This document shows positions 6,400-12,760 of a DNA stretch of 34,562 bases, in pieces (position 1 is the stretch's first letter; every line of letters starts with the position of its first letter). A model generated the notes under the pieces. It made no database searches. It saw nothing but the letters and a program-made list of their open reading frames with translations, and was not told the origin of the DNA. This stretch comes from a virus. Made by a program: the position numbers and the translations under genes. The stretch is from positions 1-34,562 of IMG/VR virus record IMGVR_UViG_3300037961_001129, one strand, 5' to 3'.

Positions 6400-6922
6400 A
6401 TTAGCTGAAAAATATGATGATTGGTGGAATATGGCGAAGTCTTTTAAAGTCAGTGATGACGAGGCTTCAGACCTTGTTCAAGAGATGTTTGTTAGGATAT
6501 ATGATTATGTCAAAGAGCCTAAAAAGATATTCTACAACAAGGATGAGATTAATACGTTCTACATATATATAACGCTAAGGAATTTGTATTATTCAAACTT
6601 TAAAAACAATAGATTGACATTTGTAGAGGAAGTAAAGGATTTTATGATAAAGGAGTTTGATATGCCAAACTATATGGAGACAAGTAAAAAAGAACACCTT
6701 GAGAGAGTATTTAACAATGTTGATTCTGTTATAGATACTTGGTATTGGTATGACAAAAAAATGTTTGAATTATATTATAGGACTGATATGTCTATGCGAG
6801 ATATATCCAGTGAGACAAAAATAACATTGAGTTCAATTTTTAATACGTTATCAAATGCAAAAAAAGAAATCAGGAAAAAGCTCGAAGAAGCCTATCAAGA
6901 GTACAGGCGCACAAAAGAGTAA
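6374..6922 (+). CDS. Sigma-70-family (ECF-like) sigma factor
   Basis: 182 residues. Residues 28-75 resemble sigma region 2 (SDDEASDLVQEMFVRIYDYV, then TFYIYITLRNLYYSNFKNNR). Residues 125-170 resemble region 4 with a helix-turn-helix (MSMRDISSETKITLSSIFNT, NAKKEIRKKL). The linker is short, as in ECF factors. It could direct host RNA polymerase to phage promoters; the structural operon lacks a clear TAnnTTTG promoter, so late gene activation is an attractive inference. Identification rests on motif pattern, and the protein is diverged. Its 3' end overlaps the next gene by 68 bases. Confidence 0.75.
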   Translation: MTKNELLDKLAEKYDDWWNMAKSFKVSDDEASDLVQEMFVRIYDYVKEPKKIFYNKDEINTFYIYITLRNLYYSNFKNNRLTFVEEVKDFMIKEFDMPNYMETSKKEHLERVFNNVDSVIDTWYWYDKKMFELYYRTDMSMRDISSETKITLSSIFNTLSNAKKEIRKKLEEAYQEYRRTKE

Positions 6923-7265
6923 GGGATTAGGAGACACTGTAGAGAAAGTATTTAAAGCTACAGGTGTAGATAAAGTCGCCAAGTGGATATTAGGAGAGGA
7001 CTGCGGTTGTGAAGAACGAAAGCAATCCCTCAATAGATTGTTCCCTTATGTTAACCCAGAATGTTTGACTGAAATTGAATATAATTATCTACACAAGTAT
7101 TTTACTGATAGACCCAATGTGGTAGATAATGCTATGCAATTAGAGTTACTTAAAATATATAATAGAGTATTACATCAAAATAGCAAGCCAACAAGTTGTT
7201 CGCCTTGCTTTTTAAATAACGTACAGGACAAGTTGTATAAGATATACTCCGAATATGAAAAATAA
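6855..7265 (+). CDS. Conserved phage protein with CGC and CSPC cysteine clusters, unknown function
   Basis: 136 residues. The Lys/Ser-rich N-terminus (about 1-25) is encoded by the 68 bases that also encode the sigma factor's C-terminus in another frame. Then follow GLGDTVEKVFKATGVDKVAK (25-44) and GEDCGCEERKQSLNRLFPY (47-65), a pattern I associate with Bacteroidota phage proteins of unknown function near replication genes. Cysteines at CGC and CSPC could bind zinc. A downstream start that would avoid the long overlap is not available as ATG near residue 25, so the overlapping start is kept. Not assignable further. Confidence 0.75.
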   Translation: MQKKKSGKSSKKPIKSTGAQKSKGLGDTVEKVFKATGVDKVAKWILGEDCGCEERKQSLNRLFPYVNPECLTEIEYNYLHKYFTDRPNVVDNAMQLELLKIYNRVLHQNSKPTSCSPCFLNNVQDKLYKIYSEYEK

Positions 7266-7689
7266 AATAAACAGAATACATAGTTTAGAGAAGGCGTTTG
7301 TTCTATATATGAACACTATGTATGACTGGAATCTAAACTGGACTGGCGAAGGTATGTCTAATTGGGATGCTGAAGGTTCTACGGCTAAGGGAAATAAATG
7401 CGTTGTTGAAATGAAGTTTAGAAAGACCTATTATGAAACTAAAATGATTGAGGTATTTAAGTATAATAAACTTATGTCTCTTGATGATAGCATTGTAAAA
7501 TTATACTTTGTCAGTGACCCTAAAGGTAGCTATATGTTCCACCTCAATAAACTTAATGGATTAAGCAAGGAAAGTTTATCTTGTCCGAAAAATACTATGT
7601 GGAATGGAGCAAAGACAAATAAAGAGGTTTACCTTTTATCAGAGGACTTGGCTGTAATGAAACAACAATTCAATACCAAGTTATTTTAG
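7255..7689 (+). CDS. Putative small PD-(D/E)XK endonuclease-like protein
   Basis: 144 residues. The segment SNWDAEGSTAKGNKCVVEMK (35-54) has the spacing D-x10-14-ExK of a PD-(D/E)XK catalytic core, with the strand CVVEMKFR carrying Glu and Lys, followed by a helix (KMIEVFKYNKL) as in small Holliday-junction resolvase or restriction-type folds. This is a motif reading only, and substrate and role are unknown. It lies in the replication block and overlaps the preceding gene by 11 bases. Confidence 0.6.
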   Translation: MKNKINRIHSLEKAFVLYMNTMYDWNLNWTGEGMSNWDAEGSTAKGNKCVVEMKFRKTYYETKMIEVFKYNKLMSLDDSIVKLYFVSDPKGSYMFHLNKLNGLSKESLSCPKNTMWNGAKTNKEVYLLSEDLAVMKQQFNTKLF

Positions 7690-7690
7690 T

Positions 7691-7846
7691 ATGCCATTAA
7701 TGAGACCAAAGAAATACGAGAAAAACAAAGACTTCATTCAAAGATGTATGGGTAATGCTAAAATGGGAGAGGAGTTTCCCAATAGAGACCAGCGTTATGG
7801 CGTATGTCAAACAATCTGGAAAGACCAGTTCGACCCAAAAAAGTAG
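7691..7846 (+). CDS. Small conserved phage protein with RCM...EFP...QR motif
   Basis: 51 residues, start ATG directly after the previous stop. It carries FIQRCMGNAKMGEEFPNRDQ at 15-34, followed by RYGVCQTIW. Small phage proteins, or C-terminal tails of phage proteins, with the pattern FIxRCMxxxxMxxEFPxxxQRxxVCxxxW are widespread, and I recognise the pattern but know no function. The two Cys residues, C19 and C39, are part of the conserved signature. It is the last gene before a strong promoter at 7855-7886. Confidence 0.8.
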   Translation: MPLMRPKKYEKNKDFIQRCMGNAKMGEEFPNRDQRYGVCQTIWKDQFDPKK

Positions 7847-7854
7847 TTAACAAT

Positions 7855-7886
7855 TTTGTTTATTAAGTAATTCTTTTATATATTTG
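7855..7886 (+). promoter_or_regulatory. Bacteroidota-type promoter for genes 7905-10212
   Basis: TTTG (7855-7858), a 20-base spacer and TATATTTG (7879-7886) match the -33/-7 consensus and have the same spacing as the promoter at 3078-3109. The first ATG downstream is at 7905, leaving a leader of about 15 bases without a Shine-Dalgarno sequence. Confidence 0.85.
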
Positions 7887-7904
7887 TACTCAAATCGAGT
7901 ACGA

Positions 7905-8096
7905 ATGATTATAAAGAGAATTATATTACACCCCCTTAATCTTATACGAGTATCTATAGCTATTGTAACACTAATCGTGTTCTTCTGCTTAGAGACTATA
8001 CTCCTTACTATATATCACGGAGTAGAGACACCGTTAAGGAAATCCCTTGATTGGATAGAGAAGTTTATTAAATACACAGTCAAATACATAAAGTAA
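7905..8096 (+). CDS. Small membrane protein
   Basis: 63 residues from the ATG at 7905; an upstream TTG at 7884 would fall inside the -7 box, so it is rejected. Residues about 12-38 (LIRVSIAIVTLIVFFCLETI) form one transmembrane helix. The N-terminus is basic (MIIKRIILH) and the C-terminal part is amphipathic and basic (KSLDWIEKFIKYTVKYIK). The topology suggests N-in. It is the first gene after a strong promoter. No family recognised. Confidence 0.7.
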   Translation: MIIKRIILHPLNLIRVSIAIVTLIVFFCLETILLTIYHGVETPLRKSLDWIEKFIKYTVKYIK

Positions 8097-8097
8097 A

Positions 8098-8385
8098 ATG
8101 AATACAAAATTAAATACAGTAGAATTTACATACAACCTCACTAAATTGAATTTAGGAGGTAATCCAACGGAAATACAAGTAATGAACGCTATCGCCAAGT
8201 CAGACAAGACTGGAAAGTTTCTAAAAGAGATACAAGACTTGCCTTGCTACGATGAGTCAAATGCTAGAACTAAATTTAAGATAAAACTAATTATCGACCT
8301 TAAATCTGGCAATAGATATCAGACTTCATACGCAGTCTTTAACTTTGTTCAGGCTCTTAGTTCAAAATATAATACAGAGGAATAA
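8098..8385 (+). CDS. Hypothetical protein
   Basis: 95 residues with mixed alpha/beta character and no motif I recognise. The gene starts two bases after the preceding stop and overlaps the next start by one base (TAATG), so it is part of the operon driven from 7855. It contains one Cys (PCYDES) and a strand-rich centre (TKFKIKLIIDL). Short length and position among early genes suggest an accessory or host-takeover protein, which is inference only. Confidence 0.65.
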   Translation: MNTKLNTVEFTYNLTKLNLGGNPTEIQVMNAIAKSDKTGKFLKEIQDLPCYDESNARTKFKIKLIIDLKSGNRYQTSYAVFNFVQALSSKYNTEE

Positions 8386-8609
8386 TGGGAAAGTCAGGAG
8401 AAGAATTTTTAAAGTTTATTGAAAGACAAAAGCAGGAATCTGAAGATGATAGAGCAAGAGAGTTTTATGAGGATATGGAACGTCAATACTATGAAGCTCA
8501 AAAGGAGAGGGCTTATATGGAGACAGAGGAATATAAACAACGGAAAGAGGAAATGAGAAAAACACTTTGGGGTGTGTTCAACCACTTTCATCCACACACT
8601 TGGATATGA
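8385..8609 (+). CDS. Small charged helical protein
   Basis: 74 residues. Residues 5-62 are almost entirely E, K, R, Q, D and Y and would form a long charged helix or coiled coil (ERQKQESEDDRAREFYEDM). The C-terminus, LWGVFNHFHPHTWI, is aromatic with three His. It overlaps both neighbours by a few bases (TAATG at the start, ATGA at the end). No family recognised. Translational coupling with the following nuclease suggests a shared role, but nothing in the sequence says which. Confidence 0.65.
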   Translation: MGKSGEEFLKFIERQKQESEDDRAREFYEDMERQYYEAQKERAYMETEEYKQRKEEMRKTLWGVFNHFHPHTWI

Positions 8610-9385
8610 AGCATACAATAATGACGCTAGACGGAAAGTTCTGGCAATATGAAGACATACTAAAAGAGATGGATAGTGACGAGTTTTACTATGGTTACTT
8701 AGGAAAGTACGCTCTTAGCAGTAGTTCGGTAAAGACACTTTTGGATTCTCCAAAGGCTTACTTAAAATCATTAAGACAACGTAGCGACACCCCTGCGCTT
8801 ATGCAGGGGAGGCTCGTTCACTTGGCGGTTTTAGAGCCTGATAAGTTTGACGAGCTAAACTTTGTAGATGTACAGAGTAGAAACACCAAAGCATTCAAAG
8901 AGGCACTTAGCGAAAACTCGGAGAGTTATACAATTAAAGAACACGACTCAGCTATGTATATGGCTCAAGCGATTCACGATAATAAATACGCCAGAGAATT
9001 ATTAGAGGGCACTGATAAAGAAGTGCCATCAATGAATATGATGTTTGGTAAACCCTTCAGAGGTAAAGCAGATGCTTTAGGTTCAGGGCGTATGGTTGAT
9101 TTAAAGACTACCAGTAGCGATATGAATGATTTCCACTGGAGCGCAAAGAAGTATAAGTATATGTGTCAAGCCTACATTTATAGCAAGTTATTCGATGTAG
9201 ATTACAAAGACATATATTATCTGGCGATAAACAAAGAGACTTATGATATAGGAATCTTTGATGTTTCTCAGGAATTTTATAACTTAGGCGAAAGTTTAGT
9301 AGAGAAGGCAGTTCAAGTATATACGGATGAGATAGAGAATGGTATGAATGAATTACACAACTATACTATTAGAGGTACACTTTGA
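8606..9385 (+). CDS. PD-(D/E)XK exonuclease, RecE/Cas4-like (DUF3799-type)
   Basis: 259 residues from the ATG at 8606, which overlaps the previous stop (ATGA); an upstream TTG at 8567 would overlap the neighbour by 43 bases and is not needed. Motifs: MQGRLVHLAVLEPDKF (67-82) with His72, FRGKADALG (151-159) with Asp156, and MVDLKTTSS (163-171) with Asp165 and Lys167, followed by YKYMCQAYIY (183-192) with the conserved Gln. This is the layout of phage RecB-family exonucleases (PDDEXK, RecE-like). It would resect double-stranded ends for the ERF annealing protein. Confidence 0.88.
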   Translation: MKHTIMTLDGKFWQYEDILKEMDSDEFYYGYLGKYALSSSSVKTLLDSPKAYLKSLRQRSDTPALMQGRLVHLAVLEPDKFDELNFVDVQSRNTKAFKEALSENSESYTIKEHDSAMYMAQAIHDNKYARELLEGTDKEVPSMNMMFGKPFRGKADALGSGRMVDLKTTSSDMNDFHWSAKKYKYMCQAYIYSKLFDVDYKDIYYLAINKETYDIGIFDVSQEFYNLGESLVEKAVQVYTDEIENGMNELHNYTIRGTL

Positions 9386-9576
9386 TTGAAGACGATTATA
9401 AATTATTAATAGAAGAATATAAGAATGACATTCTCTTGTCACTAAGAATGGGTGTGCTTAAAGTAGATGAGTTAAAATATCTACTTCAGTATTTCAAGGA
9501 TGAAGAGAATTACGAGGCTTGTCAAGGATTGTCAAATGCTTATGTTTTATTTAAAGAAGAGTTAGATGAATACTGA
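9382..9576 (+). CDS. Small acidic helical protein (TTG start)
   Basis: 64 residues. The apparent start is TTG at 9382 overlapping the previous stop (TTGA); no ATG occurs in this frame until residue 23, so the non-ATG start with translational coupling is the most likely reading. The protein is acidic and mostly helical (LLIEEYKNDILLSLRMG, then DELKYLLQYFKDEENYEA). No family recognised. It overlaps the next gene by 11 bases. Confidence 0.6.
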   Translation: MIEDDYKLLIEEYKNDILLSLRMGVLKVDELKYLLQYFKDEENYEACQGLSNAYVLFKEELDEY

Positions 9577-10084
9577 TTTTGATATATTAAGAGATATTAC
9601 ACAAGAGGTTTGCAAGGCGGACCCAATGAAAGAAAACAGAACTAGGGAGGTGGTATATGCACGAATGATTATGTATAAAGTCCTTCAACAATTTCACAAT
9701 TACACTTACACAAGGATAGGCAGGATGTTCGGTAAGAATCACGCCACAGTTTTATATAGTGTAAACCAGTTTGATAGTATGATTAGGCAAGACGACTGGT
9801 TGAAGAACAGGTTTCACTGCGTTCTTAGTGAATACACAAAAGAGCTTAGCTTGCAGAATGAAGCTATTGCCGATGTGTATTTGAGAAATAAAATACTTGA
9901 ATCTAAGCTCAAGGCGCAAAGAACAATAATAAGGCAGTGTAAGGAAATATCTGATATTATTAATAGCGTTCCAAAAGACAAAGTTGATGAGATAACTAAG
10001 AAACTTACTTTCTTGGCTGAGGCAGCTAAACAAGAGATTAAAGTTCCTAATCAAAAAACTAAAATATATAGTGCTACAGAATGA
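9566..10084 (+). CDS. DnaA domain-IV-like origin-binding protein
   Basis: 172 residues. Residues 25-72 resemble the DNA-binding domain IV of DnaA: RTREVVYARMIMYKVLQQF, then TYTRIGRMFGKNHATVLYSV, compared with the DnaA signature IGxxFGGRDHTTV. The AAA+ ATPase part of DnaA is absent. The remaining 100 residues are helical and charged, with a coiled coil at about 95-130. The domain binds 9-bp DnaA boxes, so this protein may mark the phage origin or compete with host DnaA. A near-match box, TCATCCACA, lies at 13387-13395 within a small repeat array. Confidence 0.8.
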   Translation: MNTDFDILRDITQEVCKADPMKENRTREVVYARMIMYKVLQQFHNYTYTRIGRMFGKNHATVLYSVNQFDSMIRQDDWLKNRFHCVLSEYTKELSLQNEAIADVYLRNKILESKLKAQRTIIRQCKEISDIINSVPKDKVDEITKKLTFLAEAAKQEIKVPNQKTKIYSATE

Positions 10085-10212
10085 AACAAAAGAAATGGAC
10101 TCAGGCTCAAAGGATAGCTAATTTGGAAAAAGCTACTTCTAATTTGTATATGATGATTCAAGCTATAATTGATAAGCTACCAAAAGAAGAAAACGCCAAA
10201 GATAAAAAGTAG
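10081..10212 (+). CDS. Small hypothetical protein
   Basis: 43 residues; the ATG overlaps the preceding stop (ATGA). The sequence is basic and helical (WTQAQRIANLEKATSNLYMM), with an amphipathic helix that could form a short coiled coil. No family recognised. It is the last gene of the block before the terminase genes; 22 bases separate it from the next start. Confidence 0.55.
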   Translation: MKQKKWTQAQRIANLEKATSNLYMMIQAIIDKLPKEENAKDKK

Positions 10213-10234
10213 TTACTTTAATTAAAGATGGCGT

Positions 10235-10753
10235 ATGTCTGATGACCAACAGTTTGAGAAACAGGATGTTGTAAGTGTAAAAGCGCAGAAGTGGTTAGCT
10301 GAGAAGAAACGTAAAGAGGCAGAGAATAAAGCTAAACCTAAACCAGCTCCAAAAAAACAAGAGCCAAAAACAAATCAACCTACCATACTAAAAGAAGAGC
10401 ACGTCAAGTATTCTGATGGGCGCAGAAACAACGGAGCGACCAAAGGTGTTTCTAGGGGTCAAGGGAGACCTCCAAAAGCAAAAGAAGAGGATATAAAGAA
10501 CTTCGCTCTTGGCTCTATGAAGCGTGCCTTTGGTAGTGAGAAGAAAGCGTGGGAAGCTCTTGCGAATATGAGTAAAGACTCATTTCCTCACTTACGACTT
10601 CTTTGGGAGTATAAGTATGGCAAGCCTAAAGAACAAAAAGAATTGAACGTAAAACAGGAAGTAAACATTCCTGTAATATCATTTTTAGACCCAGAGAAGA
10701 CTATTGATATTGACGCTGAAATACAAGATGATGGCAAAGAAAATAAAGAATAG
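10235..10753 (+). CDS. terS: Terminase small subunit (putative)
   Basis: 172 residues. The N-terminal third is Lys/Pro/Glu-rich and probably disordered. Then comes YSDGRRNNGATKGVSRGQGR (59-78), a basic, Gly-rich segment usual before the DNA-binding part, and the helical region KKAWEALANMSKDSFPHLRL (102-121), followed by WEYKYGKPKE, which is typical of small terminase subunits of Bacteroidota phages. The acidic C-terminal tail could contact the large subunit. The assignment also rests on position just before the large subunit. It overlaps the next small gene by 23 bases. Confidence 0.75.
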   Translation: MSDDQQFEKQDVVSVKAQKWLAEKKRKEAENKAKPKPAPKKQEPKTNQPTILKEEHVKYSDGRRNNGATKGVSRGQGRPPKAKEEDIKNFALGSMKRAFGSEKKAWEALANMSKDSFPHLRLLWEYKYGKPKEQKELNVKQEVNIPVISFLDPEKTIDIDAEIQDDGKENKE

Positions 10754-10868
10754 TCATTCTCCGTTCTTTAGTGAGAATAAGGGATTTGATTGTGTTGAGT
10801 ACGAAATAGGTAGAGATAGATGCGAGGAGCAGTGTTCGTTCTGTAGCGTTGTAGCTATCACTGAGTAA
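10731..10868 (+). CDS. 45-residue protein with CxxxCxxC motif
   Basis: 45 residues between, and overlapping, the two terminase genes: it begins 23 bases before the small-subunit stop and ends in the TAATG that starts the large subunit. It contains CEEQCSFC at 31-38 plus Cys21. The CxxxCxxC spacing is the one that holds a 4Fe-4S cluster in radical SAM enzymes, but the protein is far too short to be one, so zinc or metal binding is more likely. Coupled overlaps on both sides argue that it is really translated. Function unknown. Confidence 0.6.
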   Translation: MAKKIKNSHSPFFSENKGFDCVEYEIGRDRCEEQCSFCSVVAITE

Positions 10869-12082
10869 TGAAGAATGTTAATCTTAATCCAAAGTATCAT
10901 TCGTTATTTAAGTCTCCATCCAGATATCATATCTGTACTGGCGGTCGAGGTAGCGGAAAGTCTTTTGCAGTAAATACGTTCTTAGTATTACTCACTTACG
11001 AAAAAGGACATAAAATACTTTTTACTCGATATACGATGACTTCGGCAAGTATGTCTATTATACCAGAGTTTCTGGAGAAGTTAGACCTTATGGGTATTGG
11101 TGGTAATTTTACTGTTACAAAGACTGAAATCATAAATAATCTTACAGGGAGTAGTATATTCTTCAGTGGTATCAAAACAGCCAGTGGAGACCAGACCGCA
11201 AAGCTAAAGTCCATTCAGGGTGTTACTACGTTTGTATTGGATGAGGCGGAGGAGCTTACAGATGAAGAGTCGTTTGATAAGATAGATTACTCTGTAAGGG
11301 CTATGGGTACGCAGAATAGATGTATCTTAATTCTAAACCCTACCACAAAAGAACATTGGATATATCAGAGGTTCTTTCAGAACAGAGGTATTCCTGATGG
11401 GCACAATGGAGAGAAGGAGAATGTGAATTATGTACACACTACATACTTAGATAATAAGAAACACCTATCTGAATCATTTGTTGGGCAAGTTGAAGATATG
11501 AGAACAAGACGACCAGATAAATATAAGCACCAGATATTAGGTGGCTGGTTAGATAGAGCTGAAGGAGTTATCTTTACTCACTGGCGCATTGGAGAGTTCG
11601 ATAACAATCAGGACACAATCTTTGGCTTGGATTTCGGATTTTCCACAGACCCTTCAGTATTAACTGAAATTGCGATAGACAAGACACGAAAAATAATATG
11701 GATTAGAGAGCACTTCTACAAAGCAGGTATGTCCACCTCCAACATATTCGAGATGTGCCGTAGAATCGCAGGAAAACAGCTTATAGTGTGCGATAACAGT
11801 GAACCTCGACTTATAAGTGAATTGAAGACTAAAGGGCTTAATATAACGCCAACGATAAAGAAGAAGGGTAGTATATTGACAGGAATCGCTCTAATGCAAG
11901 ACTACGATATTATTGTAGATAAAGAATCTATCAATACAATTAAGGAGTTCAATAATTATGCTTGGAAGCTAAAGGGTAGTATTCCACAGGATAACTGGAA
12001 TCACAGCATTGATGGAAGTCGGTACGCAATTCAATACCTACTTACTCGCTCTGTTCCGAAGGGGATGTACATTCTCCGTTAG
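10868..12082 (+). CDS. terL: Terminase large subunit
   Basis: 404 residues. ATPase domain: Walker A GGRGSGKS at 25-32 and Walker B TFVLDEAEEL at 121-130 with Asp125 and Glu126. Nuclease domain: FGLDFGFSTDPS at 252-263 with Asp255, VCDNSEP at 307-313 with Asp309, and a final acidic site near DGSRYAIQY. This is the Terminase_3/PBSX-type packaging motor, with a length normal for the family. It cuts concatemers and pumps DNA into the prohead. Its last 41 bases overlap the end of a convergent minus-strand gene, with no terminator visible between them. Confidence 0.96.
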   Translation: MKNVNLNPKYHSLFKSPSRYHICTGGRGSGKSFAVNTFLVLLTYEKGHKILFTRYTMTSASMSIIPEFLEKLDLMGIGGNFTVTKTEIINNLTGSSIFFSGIKTASGDQTAKLKSIQGVTTFVLDEAEELTDEESFDKIDYSVRAMGTQNRCILILNPTTKEHWIYQRFFQNRGIPDGHNGEKENVNYVHTTYLDNKKHLSESFVGQVEDMRTRRPDKYKHQILGGWLDRAEGVIFTHWRIGEFDNNQDTIFGLDFGFSTDPSVLTEIAIDKTRKIIWIREHFYKAGMSTSNIFEMCRRIAGKQLIVCDNSEPRLISELKTKGLNITPTIKKKGSILTGIALMQDYDIIVDKESINTIKEFNNYAWKLKGSIPQDNWNHSIDGSRYAIQYLLTRSVPKGMYILR

Positions 12083-12467
12083 AACGCTCTATCTCTTTCT
12101 GTAGATTAGCAAGAGCTCTCCAAGCAACTTTGGCTGAGTGGCGCACTCCATCTGTATCTATTGTACCAGCCTGAAGTAGGTGGCGAGTTAGTGCATCTAA
12201 TTCATCGCCAGATTTACCTCTATCCCAATGCAGAGGTTTATCTGGATTGTGTTGCTGATTTCCCATAAAAGAACATTGAGCAACTTCTTTTATCGCATCA
12301 GGGAAATAATTAAGCACTCCACTGTAAACAGGTGTTTGTTTTCTTGTGAATTCAATAGGGGTCTCTGTGAATTCAATAGGGGTCTTTTCTTTTTCTTGTG
12401 CATACTCTATTGCTTCATCAAAATAATCTCCTGTGAATTTAACACCTCCTGTATTGTTCTGTTTCAT
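12042..12467 (-). CDS. dATP/dGTP diphosphohydrolase-like protein (PF18909 type)
   Basis: 141 residues and the only convincing minus-strand gene. From residue 50 it reads VLNYFPDAIKEVAQCSFMGN, then a KPLHWDRGKSGDELDALTRH segment, then RHSAKVAWRALANLQKEIE. This is the layout of the small phage family named dATP/dGTP diphosphohydrolase N-terminal (DUF5664 relatives), with the conserved RHLL, Asp-rich and HxAKxAWRAL parts. The family is linked to nucleotide-pool control. The N-terminal 48 residues are low-complexity and include TPIEFTETPIEFTR, created by two in-frame TGTGAATTCAATAGGGG elements. Its promoter candidate is at 12559-12566, with a terminator-like hairpin in the leader. Confidence 0.8.
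   Translation of the reverse strand: MKQNNTGGVKFTGDYFDEAIEYAQEKEKTPIEFTETPIEFTRKQTPVYSGVLNYFPDAIKEVAQCSFMGNQQHNPDKPLHWDRGKSGDELDALTRHLLQAGTIDTDGVRHSAKVAWRALANLQKEIERSNGECTSPSEQSE
12345..12381 (+). repeat. Two TGTGAATTCAATAGGGG elements inside a coding region
   Basis: Copies start at 12345 and 12366, 21 bases apart, so each unit adds exactly seven codons to the minus-strand gene (TPIEFTE and TPIEFTR). They are the longest exact matches to the elements at 2937-2971, 15364-15393 and 27784-27818, and are in the same orientation on the + strand. They lie within the first 125 bases of the gene they interrupt. Confidence 0.9.
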
Positions 12468-12485
12468 ATCCGTGAATTTAATAGG
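12432..12485 (+). repeat. Two degenerate TGTGAATTTAA(TA) elements at the minus-strand gene start
   Basis: TGTGAATTTAACA begins at 12432 (inside the first codons of the minus-strand gene) and CGTGAATTTAATAGG spans 12471-12485, just upstream of its start codon. Both carry GAATTT in place of GAATTC. The second abuts the terminator-like hairpin at 12489-12520. Confidence 0.7.
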
Positions 12486-12488
12486 TAC

Positions 12489-12520
12489 AAAAAAAATACC
12501 CTATCTTTCGACAGGGTATC
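12489..12520 (-). terminator. Terminator-like hairpin in leader of minus-strand gene (possible attenuator)
   Basis: Read on the minus strand, GATACCCTGTC-GAAA-GATAGGGTATT forms an eleven-pair stem with a GAAA loop, followed by eight U's. It lies between the likely minus-strand promoter box (12559-12566) and the start codon at 12467, so it would stop transcription before the gene unless read through. No other minus-strand gene lies upstream that it could serve. Confidence 0.8.
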
Positions 12521-12558
12521 TAAACCAATAAATGAAAAAGATTAACTAATAACCAATA

Positions 12559-12566
12559 CAAATATA
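12559..12566 (-). promoter_or_regulatory. Minus-strand -7 box
   Basis: CAAATATA on the + strand is TATATTTG on the minus strand, an exact -7 match. The -33 position on that strand is weak (no clear TTTG about 20 bases upstream). It would give a leader of about 85-90 bases that contains the hairpin at 12489-12520. Confidence 0.55.
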
Positions 12567-12593
12567 AAACAATTTCTTAACATTACCATAACA

Positions 12594-12621
12594 TTGGGAA
12601 AAAAATTTCTGTTTATGTTTG
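12594..12621 (+). promoter_or_regulatory. Rightward promoter for small early genes
   Basis: TTG at 12594-12596, a 17-base spacer and TATGTTTG at 12614-12621, matching TAnnTTTG. The first ATG downstream is at 12650. It is divergent to the minus-strand promoter box at 12559. Confidence 0.7.
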
Positions 12622-12649
12622 CAGTGTAACAATTTTAAATATAAATAAT

Positions 12650-12760
12650 ATGGTGATAACAGATAAAGAAATTGTAGATATATTGCATCAAGACTTTCCT
12701 GATGTTTACAATAAAATAGTTGACTACATTAATATAATAAATGAGTCTTATGGAGAATAA
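12650..12760 (+). CDS. Small hypothetical protein
   Basis: 36 residues, first ATG after the rightward promoter. It is acidic and helical (VDILHQDFPDVYNKIVDYIN). The 3' end overlaps the next gene by 20 bases. No family recognised. Support comes from position after a promoter and the tight overlap with the following gene. Confidence 0.5.
   Translation: MVITDKEIVDILHQDFPDVYNKIVDYINIINESYGE

Noticed and set aside
10731-10868. Radical SAM enzyme suggested by CxxxCxxC
   Set aside because: Only 45 residues, no room for the barrel and no SAM-binding motifs; described as a small metal-binding candidate instead.
12228-12545. Plus-strand frame opposite the diphosphohydrolase-like gene
   Set aside because: Repeats and biased composition keep it open; the minus-strand protein has recognisable motifs and the + frame crosses the terminator-like hairpin.
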